Origin: Verrucomicrobiota bacterium
GTDB lineage: Bacteria > Verrucomicrobiota > Verrucomicrobiia > Limisphaerales > UBA1100
NCBI GenBank assembly: GCA_030747505.1
Contig: JASLKQ010000030.1
Span: forward strand, 1-36,294
Reading direction: 5' to 3'
Length of the DNA: 36,294 bases
Below are positions 16,627-24,740 of the stretch, one piece after another. Position 1 is the stretch's first letter. Every line of letters begins with the position of its first letter. The position numbers and the translations under genes were made by a program. The notes below the pieces were generated by a model. The model made no database searches, was not told where the DNA came from, and saw only the letters and a list, made by a program, of their open reading frames with translations.

Positions 16627-18021
16627 ATGGACTGGTGGTTGGGGAAAAAAGTATGTGTGGTTGGATTAGGTCGTAGCGGGCAGGCGGTTATTAGTCTTTT
16701 GCTGCAAAGGGGGGCCAGTGTCGTTGCCTATGATGATGCTGATACGCCACTACCAAAGAGCGAAATATCTTCTTACGAACACCGGGGGGTTGGATTTCTT
16801 TATGATTCTTCAAATGAACAATCCTTGGAAAATTTGGATTTTGACCTAGTAGTTGTAAGTCCTGGGATTGCTTTCGATCACCCATTAGTCAAGCATTTGG
16901 ATACCAGAGGGATTCCGATTTGGAGCGACTTGGAATTGGGCTGGAGGGAAACAAAATGTGCTTCCATTGCCGTTACAGGAACCAACGGCAAGACCACTGT
17001 CGTTGAATGGGTTGATACAATGTTGTCAGGAAGTGGGATTCAGACTGTTGCTGCTGGGAACATTGGATTGCCATTGAGTGAAGCAGTTGATGAGACTCAA
17101 GATTTGGATGTGGTGGTTTTGGAGGTTAGTTCGTTCCAGTTGGAGCGTATAGATAAGTTCAAGCCAGATGTGGCGGTAATGCTTAATTTAGCGGAGGATC
17201 ATTTGGATAGGCATCAGACAAAGGAAAATTATATTCGTACAAAGGCACGAATATTTGAGATGCAAGAGCCCGATGATAACGCCATTATCCAATGGGAGTC
17301 TTGGCAGCAATTAAAACAGTTGAATATCTCTATTCCTGGTCAGGTAGTTACTTTTAGTGCGGAAGAGTCGTTGGCTGACTTATATCTCGATGGCAATTTT
17401 ATTGTGAGCCGATTTCCGGATTGGCCGAAGGAGGTTCTGAATCTGGATGATTGTATACTTGAAGGAAAACATCAGGCGGCAAATTTAATGGCAGTATTAT
17501 TGTCGGGTCGAGCGATGAGGCTCCCTCTTGAATCGATGCTCGAGACGATCTCTGGGATTCAGGCTGGTCCTCACCGCTGTGAGATGATTGCAGAATCAAA
17601 TGGGGTGAGATTCTACAACGATTCAAAGGCGACCAATACACATGCTTTATGCAGTGCTTTGCAGGCAATGCCTGAAAGCCCGTCCGGACCCAAGAACATA
17701 TGGTTGATTGCGGGAGGGCAAGGTAAGGAGCTTGATTTTCGGAGGGCTGTTCAGGATCTGGAAAAGCGGGTTAAAGGGGTGTTTCTGATAGGTGAAACAG
17801 CGGCAGAGATTCGGCATGATTGGGAGAGCTTTGTGACTTGCAATTTAGCCGATAATTTAGTAAAAGCTATAGCTGAAGCAGGGAGGAATGCCGTTCCCGG
17901 AGATGTAGTCTTGCTATCGCCGGCTTGTGCCAGTTTTGATATGTTTGATAGCTACCAACATCGTGGAGAAGTTTATCGCGCTACCGTAGTGCAGTGGATT
18001 GATACGATGGCCTGTGGTTAA
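16627..18021 (+). CDS. murD: UDP-MurNAc-L-alanine--D-glutamate ligase
   Basis: 464 aa. Adds D-Glu to UDP-MurNAc-L-Ala in the cytoplasm. The N-terminal domain starts KVCVVGLGRSGQA, typical of MurD; TGTNGKT lies at 117-123. EVSSFQLERI, ANLMAVLLSGRAM, HRCEMIAESNGVRFYNDSKATN and the C-terminal LLSPACASFDMFDSYQHRGEVYR are MurD-specific blocks. The gap to mraY is 4 bp. The next gene has its own leader and promoter-like sequence, so a second transcription start probably follows this gene. Confidence 0.96.
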   Translation: MDWWLGKKVCVVGLGRSGQAVISLLLQRGASVVAYDDADTPLPKSEISSYEHRGVGFLYDSSNEQSLENLDFDLVVVSPGIAFDHPLVKHLDTRGIPIWSDLELGWRETKCASIAVTGTNGKTTVVEWVDTMLSGSGIQTVAAGNIGLPLSEAVDETQDLDVVVLEVSSFQLERIDKFKPDVAVMLNLAEDHLDRHQTKENYIRTKARIFEMQEPDDNAIIQWESWQQLKQLNISIPGQVVTFSAEESLADLYLDGNFIVSRFPDWPKEVLNLDDCILEGKHQAANLMAVLLSGRAMRLPLESMLETISGIQAGPHRCEMIAESNGVRFYNDSKATNTHALCSALQAMPESPSGPKNIWLIAGGQGKELDFRRAVQDLEKRVKGVFLIGETAAEIRHDWESFVTCNLADNLVKAIAEAGRNAVPGDVVLLSPACASFDMFDSYQHRGEVYRATVVQWIDTMACG

Positions 18022-18062
18022 CCGCAGGAAACACTCCAGAACGAATTGCGCAACAGGTGATA

Positions 18063-18092
18063 TTCACACGTTGTTTGCAAGTTTTGTATAAT
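18063..18092 (+). promoter_or_regulatory. Internal promoter before the LysM gene
   Basis: TTCACA at 18063-18068 and a perfect TATAAT at 18087-18092 are separated by 18 bp. The -10 sits in TTTTGTATAAT, an 11-mer also present before ddl. Transcription from about 18099 would give a leader of about 100 nt before the LysM gene and would also feed ftsW and murG. The leader contains two strong ribosome binding sites, AAGGAGG at 18151-18157 and AAAGGAG at 18182-18188. Confidence 0.55.
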
Positions 18093-18197
18093 CGGTTTTA
18101 CCCTTACCTCTCTCGCCACTATCAATACGTGTCGCTGTTCAGCGGCACAAAAGGAGGAAGCCTGAAAGGGTTTCACACAACAAAGGAGAGTGTGAGT

Positions 18198-19094
18198 ATG
18201 AAGGGAAGTAATCCAATTATTCCACCGGGAGCCGATTTCGACGGTGCTCGGCAAGGCAGGTCAAACATGCGGACGGCTGTGGTTGTGGTCGTCGTTATGC
18301 ATTTGGTATTATTTGCGGGCATTTTGTTCAATGCTTGTAAACAAAAGGACGATAGTGCCAGTGCAAAAGAAAAAGCCTCAAGTGAGATGGCGCAAATAGT
18401 GCCACCCAAGACTGCTCCATTACCTGAACCTGATCCGCTTCCGGCTCCGGTTCCCAGTTTGCCATCATTGCCAGGGGTAACAGCCGAATCCTTGCCTCCG
18501 TTACCTCCGGTTGGCTCCTCTGCTTTGCCTCCAGTTCCCGCTCCTGTTTCTTCTGGCGGACTTGCGTTTACACCGGAGCCTGCCGCTCCTGTTGCGCAAA
18601 CAGTGCCGGGAACCGAGCACTTGATTGCTTCAGGGGATAACTTCTGGACCATCGGCAGAAAATATGGGGTGAGTCACAAGAAGATTGAACAGGCAAATCC
18701 GGATGTTATCCCAACCCGATTAAAGATTGGGCAGAAGATAATTATTCCAGCTACTCAGCCCGAACCAGTAAGTGCACCTGCGGAGGCTCCTGTGGGAGGT
18801 GGTTTTATGTATACCGTGAAATCAGGAGATACACTGGGGCATATTGCTCTAAGGCATAAGGTGGATGTTGCTGATATCAAGACGGTTAACAATATGGATT
18901 CGGATCTTATTCGGATTGGGCAACAAATAAAACTCCCCGTGAGTGAAATTCCTGCACCAGTTCCTTCTTCAGGTAGCACATTGCCTTCAATTCCGGAACC
19001 CTTGCCTACTTCCAGTTCGGGTCCAAGTCTAGATCCGGGAACCGGATTGCCAGTCGGCGGAACTGAAGGAGCGGCAAAGCCTTCTGAGAATTAA
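18198..19094 (+). CDS. Membrane-anchored protein with two LysM domains, inserted between murD and ftsW
   Basis: 298 aa from ATG 18198, which has AAAGGAG nine nucleotides upstream. The frame is open further 5', and a CTG at 18162 also follows a perfect AAGGAGG. Layout: basic cytoplasmic N-terminus (1-24), one membrane helix (about 26-46), a Pro/Ser/Ala-rich linker, LysM1 (about 141-184, HLIASGDNFWTIGRKYGV...IIIP), a short linker, LysM2 (about 203-247, YTVKSGDTLGHIALRH...IKLP) and a Pro/Ser/Gly tail. LysM domains bind the glycan of peptidoglycan, so this is probably a periplasmic wall-binding protein tethered to the inner membrane. No catalytic domain is visible. Cys47, just after the helix, does not fit a normal lipobox. 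Its place in the dcw cluster suggests a division role, which is inference. Confidence 0.85.
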   Translation: MKGSNPIIPPGADFDGARQGRSNMRTAVVVVVVMHLVLFAGILFNACKQKDDSASAKEKASSEMAQIVPPKTAPLPEPDPLPAPVPSLPSLPGVTAESLPPLPPVGSSALPPVPAPVSSGGLAFTPEPAAPVAQTVPGTEHLIASGDNFWTIGRKYGVSHKKIEQANPDVIPTRLKIGQKIIIPATQPEPVSAPAEAPVGGGFMYTVKSGDTLGHIALRHKVDVADIKTVNNMDSDLIRIGQQIKLPVSEIPAPVPSSGSTLPSIPEPLPTSSSGPSLDPGTGLPVGGTEGAAKPSEN

Positions 19095-19156
19095 TTTGTG
19101 ATGAGTAATAGCTGGGCGTGGTGAAAACCGTGTACAGTCTTCTTTAGAAGGGGTGA

Positions 19157-20311
19157 GTGCGTTACGCGACTAACATTCTGGCTACGTGTGTGGCTGGCTT
19201 GCTCGCACTGGGTATAGTCATGCTCTACAGTGCAGGCATGTCGCAAAGTGGGGCGCGTTTTCGAGTTATGCAGCTCTATGGTGCTGGGATAGGGATGGTG
19301 GTATGTTTTATTGCGACCGCGATAGACTACCGTTGGTTAAAAAAAATTGCGTTTCCTCTGTTTGGCTTCAGTTTGTTATTGTTATTGTTGGTTTTGATTC
19401 CTGGTGTTGGAACCTTCAAGAATGGGGCTTATCGCTGGCTCGACTTGGGCCCAATGTATTTTCAGCCGTCTGAATTGGCAAAAATATCCTTACTAATAGC
19501 TTTAGCTGCGTGGGGGCAGCTTCATGGCAGGCGCATGAGCGAATTCAAGTATGGGTTGGTGTTTCCTGGCATAGCTATCGGTCTGACGTTGGGATTCATT
19601 TTTTTAGAGCCTGATTATGGGACTACAATGCTTTTGGCCTCCGTGTGTTGTATTCTTCTTTTTGTAGCTGGCTCTAATTGGAAATACATTGTTCCACCTA
19701 TGGCGGCCGGGGCGGTTTTGATGGGAGTATCTATTATGAACAATACGGTGCGAATGAAACGCATAATGGCTTTTTTACACCCAGAACAGTACAGAGATGA
19801 CGTTGGGTTTCAGTCATACCAAGCGATGTTGGCCTTGGGTTCAGGGGGAACCACAGGGTTGGGACTTGGTAACGGCAGACAAAAGTTGGGGTTTGTGCCT
19901 GAACACCATACAGATTTTATTTTTTCTGTGATAGGAGAGGAGTTGGGAGTTATCGCGACAATTGGAGTGCTGTTAGCTTTTGTGGCTATTTTTATTTGCG
20001 GATTATACATTGCCTGGAATGCGCGCGATCGGTTTGGGATGATTTTAGGAACCGGTATAACATTTCTGATTGGCTTGCAGGCCTTTATTAATATCGGGGT
20101 TGTAACCAGTGCTTTGCCCAATAAAGGTTTGCCTTTGCCATTTATCAGTTATGGCCCTTCGAGTCTGGTGATGATGTTGAGTGGGATAGGTATTCTGCTC
20201 AGTATAGCCAGTTATTCTCAGGTTAATGGTTCAGAATATGATGTATTTGAACCGGAATTAGACTCGGGTTTTGAGCCTGAACAGCAAGAACTTCTTCCAG
20301 GTTCGACTTAA
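19157..20311 (+). CDS. ftsW: Septal peptidoglycan polymerase FtsW (SEDS family)
   Basis: 384 aa, GTG start with AAGGGG just upstream. About ten membrane segments. SEDS marks: GIVMLYSAGM in the first helix, YRWLDLGPMYFQPSELAKIS, LEPDYGTTMLL, GNGRQKLGFVPEHHTDFIFSVIGEELG and NKGLPLPFISYGPSSLV. FtsW polymerises lipid II glycan strands at the septum together with FtsI, encoded earlier in the cluster. RodA belongs to the same family; the position next to murG and within the dcw cluster favours FtsW. Its stop codon shares one base with the murG start (TAATG). Confidence 0.95.
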   Translation: MRYATNILATCVAGLLALGIVMLYSAGMSQSGARFRVMQLYGAGIGMVVCFIATAIDYRWLKKIAFPLFGFSLLLLLLVLIPGVGTFKNGAYRWLDLGPMYFQPSELAKISLLIALAAWGQLHGRRMSEFKYGLVFPGIAIGLTLGFIFLEPDYGTTMLLASVCCILLFVAGSNWKYIVPPMAAGAVLMGVSIMNNTVRMKRIMAFLHPEQYRDDVGFQSYQAMLALGSGGTTGLGLGNGRQKLGFVPEHHTDFIFSVIGEELGVIATIGVLLAFVAIFICGLYIAWNARDRFGMILGTGITFLIGLQAFINIGVVTSALPNKGLPLPFISYGPSSLVMMLSGIGILLSIASYSQVNGSEYDVFEPELDSGFEPEQQELLPGST

Positions 20312-21393
20312 TGGCTGAGTCAAAAAAACCTCTTGTGTCCATTGCTTGTGGAGGAACAGGTGGTCATTTTTTTCCCGGGGTGGCAGTTGCCCGTGAACTG
20401 CAACGGCGAGGGGCGCGCGTCTCTCTGTGGGTTTCCTCAAAATCTGTTGATCAAAAAGCGACAATGACTGTTCCTGATTTGGAATATCACCAGTTGCCAG
20501 CCGTTGGGTATAGCTGGAATCGACCTTGGCGGTTTCTCCAGGGAATGCGGGCGGCGATGAGAACGGTTAGTGATCAGATGAAACTGGATAAACCTCGAGC
20601 CGTGTTGGCAATGGGAGGCTTTACAGCCGCTGCTCCCATTCTTGAGGGGCGAAAGTTGGGGGCTAAAACTTTTTTACATGAATCCAATGCAGTGGCAGGA
20701 CGAGCGAATCGGTTTCTATCTAGATGGGTTGATGAAGTTTTTGTGGGTTTTGATCAAGCAAAAATAAGTTTCAGGCACAAATGTCTGCTTGATACAGGCA
20801 CGCCTGTTCGTAAGAAGTTCCGTGAGGCCAAAATGGAAGAAACCAGGCGACATCTTGGATTTGAATTGGATAAACCCCTAGTTTTAATTCTAGGTGGTAG
20901 TCAAGGAGCGAGAGGAGTAAACCGTTTAGTAACTGAGGCTTTGCATGGAATAAATGAGCTACAGGTGCTTCATTTGACTGGGGAAGATGATCTAGATGAA
21001 GTTAAGCGTGCTTACGCTGAGAGACGGGATTCGGTGCAAGTTCATGCTTTTTTTTCTGACATGCCCTGTGCTGTTGGGGCAGCTACCTTAGCTGTTACAC
21101 GAGCGGGAGCTTCTTCTCTTGCCGAGTTGGCTGCGGCTGGCGTTCCTTCTATTATCATACCGTTGCCCAGTTCTGCGGATCAACACCAGTTAGCCAATGC
21201 AGTTGCGGTAGTTAAATCAGGAGGGGGAGTATTAATTGAAGAAAGACAAACATCTCCAGAGCAGCTAGCATCTATTGTTTCTGGGATCATAACTGATGGG
21301 AAGAGATGTGAAGCTATGAGTTCATCGATGCGACAGCTTGATCGTCCTGAAGCAGCAATAGCAATAGCCACAAGAATTATAGAGCTAATGTGA
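20311..21393 (+). CDS. murG: UDP-GlcNAc:undecaprenyl-PP-MurNAc-pentapeptide GlcNAc transferase
   Basis: 360 aa, the usual length. A GT-B fold, membrane-associated glycosyltransferase that converts lipid I to lipid II. N-terminal glycine-rich loop GGTGGHFFPGVAVA at about 14-27; AVLAMGGFTAAAP; HESNAVAGRANRFL; LILGGSQGARGVN in the donor-binding half; and RAGASSLAELAAAGVPSIIIPLP with the conserved glutamate that contacts UDP-GlcNAc. Translationally coupled to ftsW by the TAATG overlap. The 50-bp gap to murC-murB shows no strong ribosome binding site. Confidence 0.97.
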   Translation: MAESKKPLVSIACGGTGGHFFPGVAVARELQRRGARVSLWVSSKSVDQKATMTVPDLEYHQLPAVGYSWNRPWRFLQGMRAAMRTVSDQMKLDKPRAVLAMGGFTAAAPILEGRKLGAKTFLHESNAVAGRANRFLSRWVDEVFVGFDQAKISFRHKCLLDTGTPVRKKFREAKMEETRRHLGFELDKPLVLILGGSQGARGVNRLVTEALHGINELQVLHLTGEDDLDEVKRAYAERRDSVQVHAFFSDMPCAVGAATLAVTRAGASSLAELAAAGVPSIIIPLPSSADQHQLANAVAVVKSGGGVLIEERQTSPEQLASIVSGIITDGKRCEAMSSSMRQLDRPEAAIAIATRIIELM

Positions 21394-21443
21394 AGAAGCT
21401 CTGATGGACATAAGCCCAGTTTAACTGAACTGTAGAACCGCGC

Positions 21444-23753
21444 ATGAATCGTCCGACTCGTCGAGAAATCGAGCATTGGCTAACACAGGTCTCTGGAGTA
21501 GTGCGGGTACATCTGGTAGGAATGGGAGGCTGTGGAATGAGTGGGTTGGCTCACCTTTTGTTGGATATGGGGTTCACTGTATCCGGATCCGATTTATGTA
21601 AAAATCCGGATTTGTGTAAACTGCGAGATAGAGGGGCTACTTTTTCTCTCGGGCACAATGCAAAAAAAATTAATGAGAATAGACCTGCACTGGTGGTTTA
21701 TAGCTCAGCAATTCGCCTCGATAATCCCGAGTTGGCACGGGCAAATCAATTGGGTATTCCGATTGTGCGTCGAGCGATATTGTTGTCTGCTTTGGCGAGT
21801 TGTAAGCGGGTGGTATGTGTGGCGGGAATGCATGGCAAGACAACAACAACGGCAATGCTTGCCCACACTCTTGAACAGTTGGGAAATGATGTGGGGTTTG
21901 CGGTAGGGGCAGGGGTTCCCCAGCTTGGAAGGCATGCGCGGATGCCTTCTGCTGAAAATTCTTTTTTTGTCCTTGAAACAGATGAAAGTGATGGAACCTT
22001 ACGTGAGTTCCATTCAGAGCATTCAATCGTTCTGAATATTGACGAAGAACACCTGGATTTCTACGAGAATTTTGAGTCGGTTTGCGATGAATTTATTGCT
22101 TTCGGCAAGCAGGCATCAGGTAGGTTGATTTACTGTGCTGACGATCCTCTCCTGTCTGAGATTTACGCTAATAATCTTAACTCCATAAGTTATGGATTTA
22201 ATCCTGCCGCCGATTACCAGGCGGAAATCATTGGACCGAAGGAATTTTTAGTCAGACACCATCAACAGTCGATTGGTAAATTCAAGATCGGTTTATTTGG
22301 TGAGAAGAACATTTCAAATGCGGTGGCAGTGGTCGCTTTTTTGCATGCCAATTGTTTTGCTCCGGATAATATATCAAGGGCATTGGGCAAATTCAAGGGG
22401 GTGAACCGCCGCCAACAAGAATTAACTTGTGACCATCGGTACAGAATTTTTGATGACTATGGTCATCACCCTCGCGAGATTAGAGCAACTTTATCCGCCT
22501 TGAACGAGCAATGTTCCGGTCGCTTATTGGTAGCTTTTCAGCCTCACCGTTATACGCGAACCAAGCATTTGCTGGGTGATTTTGCTCAATGTTTTGACGG
22601 AGTCGATCTGCTATGGATAACCGAAGTATATGCTGCTAGTGAAACGCCCATAGATAATATTGATGGGGAGCGCCTTGCTGAGGCAATTTCCAAGAGCGGC
22701 CAACCCGCGGCGTTTGCTGCTACATTGGAAATATTACAGGACAAAATACGGAATGCATTGAGGCCCGGGGATACCATTTTATTTCTTGGGGCGGGGGATA
22801 TTACTCAAGTCGCCCACCAATTGGTTAAGGATATGCATATGAAAGAAATGACCCACAAAACTGAACTATGCGGACTGTTATCTTCCCAATCTACTGTTTT
22901 GGAAAACGAGCCGCTTGGCAGGCATACAACACTGGGAGTTGGAGGACCGGCTGAAATATATATTGAACCGGCTGGAGAAAAGGAATTGGCGGTAGTGTTG
23001 CGCTATGCAGCAGACAAGGGAGTGCCAGTATTTATTTTGGGTAGAGGGTCTAATCTTCTGGTTCGCGATGGAGGTATTCGAGGGGTTGTTATCAGCCTTA
23101 GACATGAGAGTTTCAGTGGGATTGAAGTTGTTGATTCTCAGATCCACTGTGGTGCAGGAGCAAGGCTTAACCATATTGCCAATGCGGCAAGAGATGCAGG
23201 ATTGAAGGGTATGGAGTTTATGGAGGGTATTCCTGGTTGCCTGGGCGGGGCGTTGCGTATGAATGCAGGAGCTTGGGGAGGAGCTACATTCGAACAGGTA
23301 ATTCAAGTAAGGTATATGAGTTATGATGGGCAAATTGAAGAGAGAGCCGCTGACCAAATGGGAGCTGTTTATCGAAGTTGCCCTGTATTGCGTGACCATA
23401 TTGCCTTAGGTGCGGTTTTGCAGGGAATTCATTCCGAAAAAGAACTGGTTCGATCTACAATGGATGATCTACGCAAACAACGCACAGAGAGCCAGCCTCA
23501 CTATCGAAGTGCTGGCTGTATGTTCAAAAACCCAGAAGGGTTTTCAGCGGGGAAATTGGTTGATGAGTGCCGGCTAAAAGGCTTGAGTGAAGGGGGGGCA
23601 AGGGTCTCAGAACAGCATGGTAATTTTATTGTCAATGATGGAACGGCTACAGCGGAGGATGTGATTTCGCTCATGGATTTAGTGAGGTGTAAAGTTAGTG
23701 AAATACGGGGGATTGACCTTCAAACAGAGGTTCAAATTGTTGGAGAACGGTAG
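21444..23753 (+). CDS. murC-murB: Fused MurC-MurB: UDP-MurNAc-L-alanine ligase / UDP-N-acetylenolpyruvoylglucosamine reductase
   Basis: 769 aa, a clean fusion with an uninterrupted frame. Residues about 1-455 are MurC: GMGGCGMSG at 26-34, MHGKTTTT at 129-136, ETDESDGTL, NIDEEHLDFY, FDDYGHHPREI and FQPHRYTRT. Residues about 475-769 are MurB, an FAD enzyme that reduces enolpyruvyl-UDP-GlcNAc: LGRHTTLGVGGPAEIYIEP, LGRGSNLLVRDGG, GIPGCLGGALRMNAGAWGG, SAGCMFKNP and the final catalytic glutamate in LQTEVQIVGER. The two halves catalyse successive steps (MurB product is the MurC substrate). The MurB proton-donor position, normally serine in AGS-x-FKNP, is cysteine 692 here. The junction (464-469, MHMKEM) contains in-frame ATG codons after AAGG, perhaps a relic of a separate MurB start. 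Confidence 0.96.
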   Translation: MNRPTRREIEHWLTQVSGVVRVHLVGMGGCGMSGLAHLLLDMGFTVSGSDLCKNPDLCKLRDRGATFSLGHNAKKINENRPALVVYSSAIRLDNPELARANQLGIPIVRRAILLSALASCKRVVCVAGMHGKTTTTAMLAHTLEQLGNDVGFAVGAGVPQLGRHARMPSAENSFFVLETDESDGTLREFHSEHSIVLNIDEEHLDFYENFESVCDEFIAFGKQASGRLIYCADDPLLSEIYANNLNSISYGFNPAADYQAEIIGPKEFLVRHHQQSIGKFKIGLFGEKNISNAVAVVAFLHANCFAPDNISRALGKFKGVNRRQQELTCDHRYRIFDDYGHHPREIRATLSALNEQCSGRLLVAFQPHRYTRTKHLLGDFAQCFDGVDLLWITEVYAASETPIDNIDGERLAEAISKSGQPAAFAATLEILQDKIRNALRPGDTILFLGAGDITQVAHQLVKDMHMKEMTHKTELCGLLSSQSTVLENEPLGRHTTLGVGGPAEIYIEPAGEKELAVVLRYAADKGVPVFILGRGSNLLVRDGGIRGVVISLRHESFSGIEVVDSQIHCGAGARLNHIANAARDAGLKGMEFMEGIPGCLGGALRMNAGAWGGATFEQVIQVRYMSYDGQIEERAADQMGAVYRSCPVLRDHIALGAVLQGIHSEKELVRSTMDDLRKQRTESQPHYRSAGCMFKNPEGFSAGKLVDECRLKGLSEGGARVSEQHGNFIVNDGTATAEDVISLMDLVRCKVSEIRGIDLQTEVQIVGER

Positions 23754-23785
23754 TTCTGTATTCCTTAAATAAGAGCAGAACATGG

Positions 23786-23813
23786 TTGTCCTAAAGCGCG
23801 TTTTTTGTATAAT
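23786..23813 (+). promoter_or_regulatory. Internal promoter before ddl
   Basis: TTGTCC at 23786-23791, a 16-bp spacer and a perfect TATAAT at 23808-23813 within TTTTGTATAAT. The expected transcript start is near 23820, directly at the GAGGAGG ribosome binding site, so the ddl leader would be only about 10 nt long. This promoter would drive ddl, ftsQ, ftsA and ftsZ separately from the upstream mur genes. Confidence 0.55.
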
Positions 23814-23828
23814 TGCGCCAGAGGAGGT

Positions 23829-24740
23829 TTGGTAAACCAGTTCCATATAGCTGTCATGGCCGGAGGCTTTGGCGCGGAACGGGAAATCTCATTAATATCC
23901 GGGGCTGCAGTGGGGTGCGCGTTGCGTTCTTTGGGGCATCAGGTCGATGAGGTGGATCCCGCCATTAAGGGCTGGCAGTTGCCAGAGGATGTTGAGATGG
24001 TGTTCTTGGCATTGCACGGTGAATTTGGGGAGGATGGGCAGGTGCAAGCCCGGCTTGAGTCGTTGAATGTGCCCTATACGGGGACAGGGTCGCGTGGCAG
24101 CGTGGTTGCGTTTGACAAAGTCTTAAGCAAGGAGGCTTTTAGTCGGGATTCAATACCGACTCCGAAAGGCGTTGTGTTAACAACCGTTTGTGTTCCGCCC
24201 AGTGATGTGCCTCCTCCTTGGGTGCTTAAACCGGTGGCTCAGGGTTCAAGTGTGGGGTTGAGTATGGTGGATGACGAGACTCAATGGAGATCTGCTCTGG
24301 AAGATACTTTAATTCATGGGAAGCGCGTGTTGTGTGAGGAGCGTATCGAAGGTCGTGAAATTACAGTGGGTGTGCTGGCGGGTGAGGCTTTGCCTGTGGT
24401 TGAGGTGAACCCGAAATCAGGTGCTTATGATTACCAAAGCAAATACACCAAGGGTGCCACTGAATATTCATGTCCAGCAGATTTGCCTGACACTGTCACC
24501 AAGAAAGTACAGCTGTTAGGGCTTCAAGCGTTTAAGGCGGTGGGTGCTCTTGATTTTGGACGGGTGGATATTATGCTGGATTCTTCTCTGAGTCCGTATG
24601 TTTTGGAAGTGAATACCTTGCCGGGAATGACTGAGACAAGTTTGTTCCCTAAGGCTGCTGCTGCTGCCGGTATTGGTTTCGATCAGTTGTGTCAACGCAT
24701 GATAGATTTGGCGATTAAAAGGGGCGGTTATGTGGGGTAG
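23829..24740 (+). CDS. ddl: D-alanine--D-alanine ligase
   Basis: 303 aa from TTG 23829; E. coli DdlB has 306. It makes the D-Ala-D-Ala dipeptide used by MurF. The ATP-grasp fold is clear: IAVMAGGFGAEREISLISG at the N-terminus, LHGEFGEDGQVQARLESLNVPYTG, PWVLKPVAQGSSVGLS, EERIEGREITVGVL and the metal-binding C-terminus GRVDIML...YVLEVNTLPGMTETSLFPKAA. The frame is open to a TTG at 23805, but that codon overlaps the -10 of the promoter. TTG 23829 gives the family N-terminus but lies only 1 nt after GAGGAGG, so the true start is uncertain. The stop overlaps ftsQ by 11 bp. Confidence 0.93.
   Translation: MVNQFHIAVMAGGFGAEREISLISGAAVGCALRSLGHQVDEVDPAIKGWQLPEDVEMVFLALHGEFGEDGQVQARLESLNVPYTGTGSRGSVVAFDKVLSKEAFSRDSIPTPKGVVLTTVCVPPSDVPPPWVLKPVAQGSSVGLSMVDDETQWRSALEDTLIHGKRVLCEERIEGREITVGVLAGEALPVVEVNPKSGAYDYQSKYTKGATEYSCPADLPDTVTKKVQLLGLQAFKAVGALDFGRVDIMLDSSLSPYVLEVNTLPGMTETSLFPKAAAAAGIGFDQLCQRMIDLAIKRGGYVG

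Noticed and set aside
18044-18059. GTG start at 18057 for the LysM protein
   Set aside because: It lies upstream of the promoter-like box and lacks a ribosome binding site; the ATG at 18198 has AAAGGAG and gives a normal anchored topology.
18173-18652. 159-codon minus-strand frame, Gly/Thr-rich, over the LysM gene
   Set aside because: It arises from the Pro/Ala-rich linker codons read backwards; no independent support.
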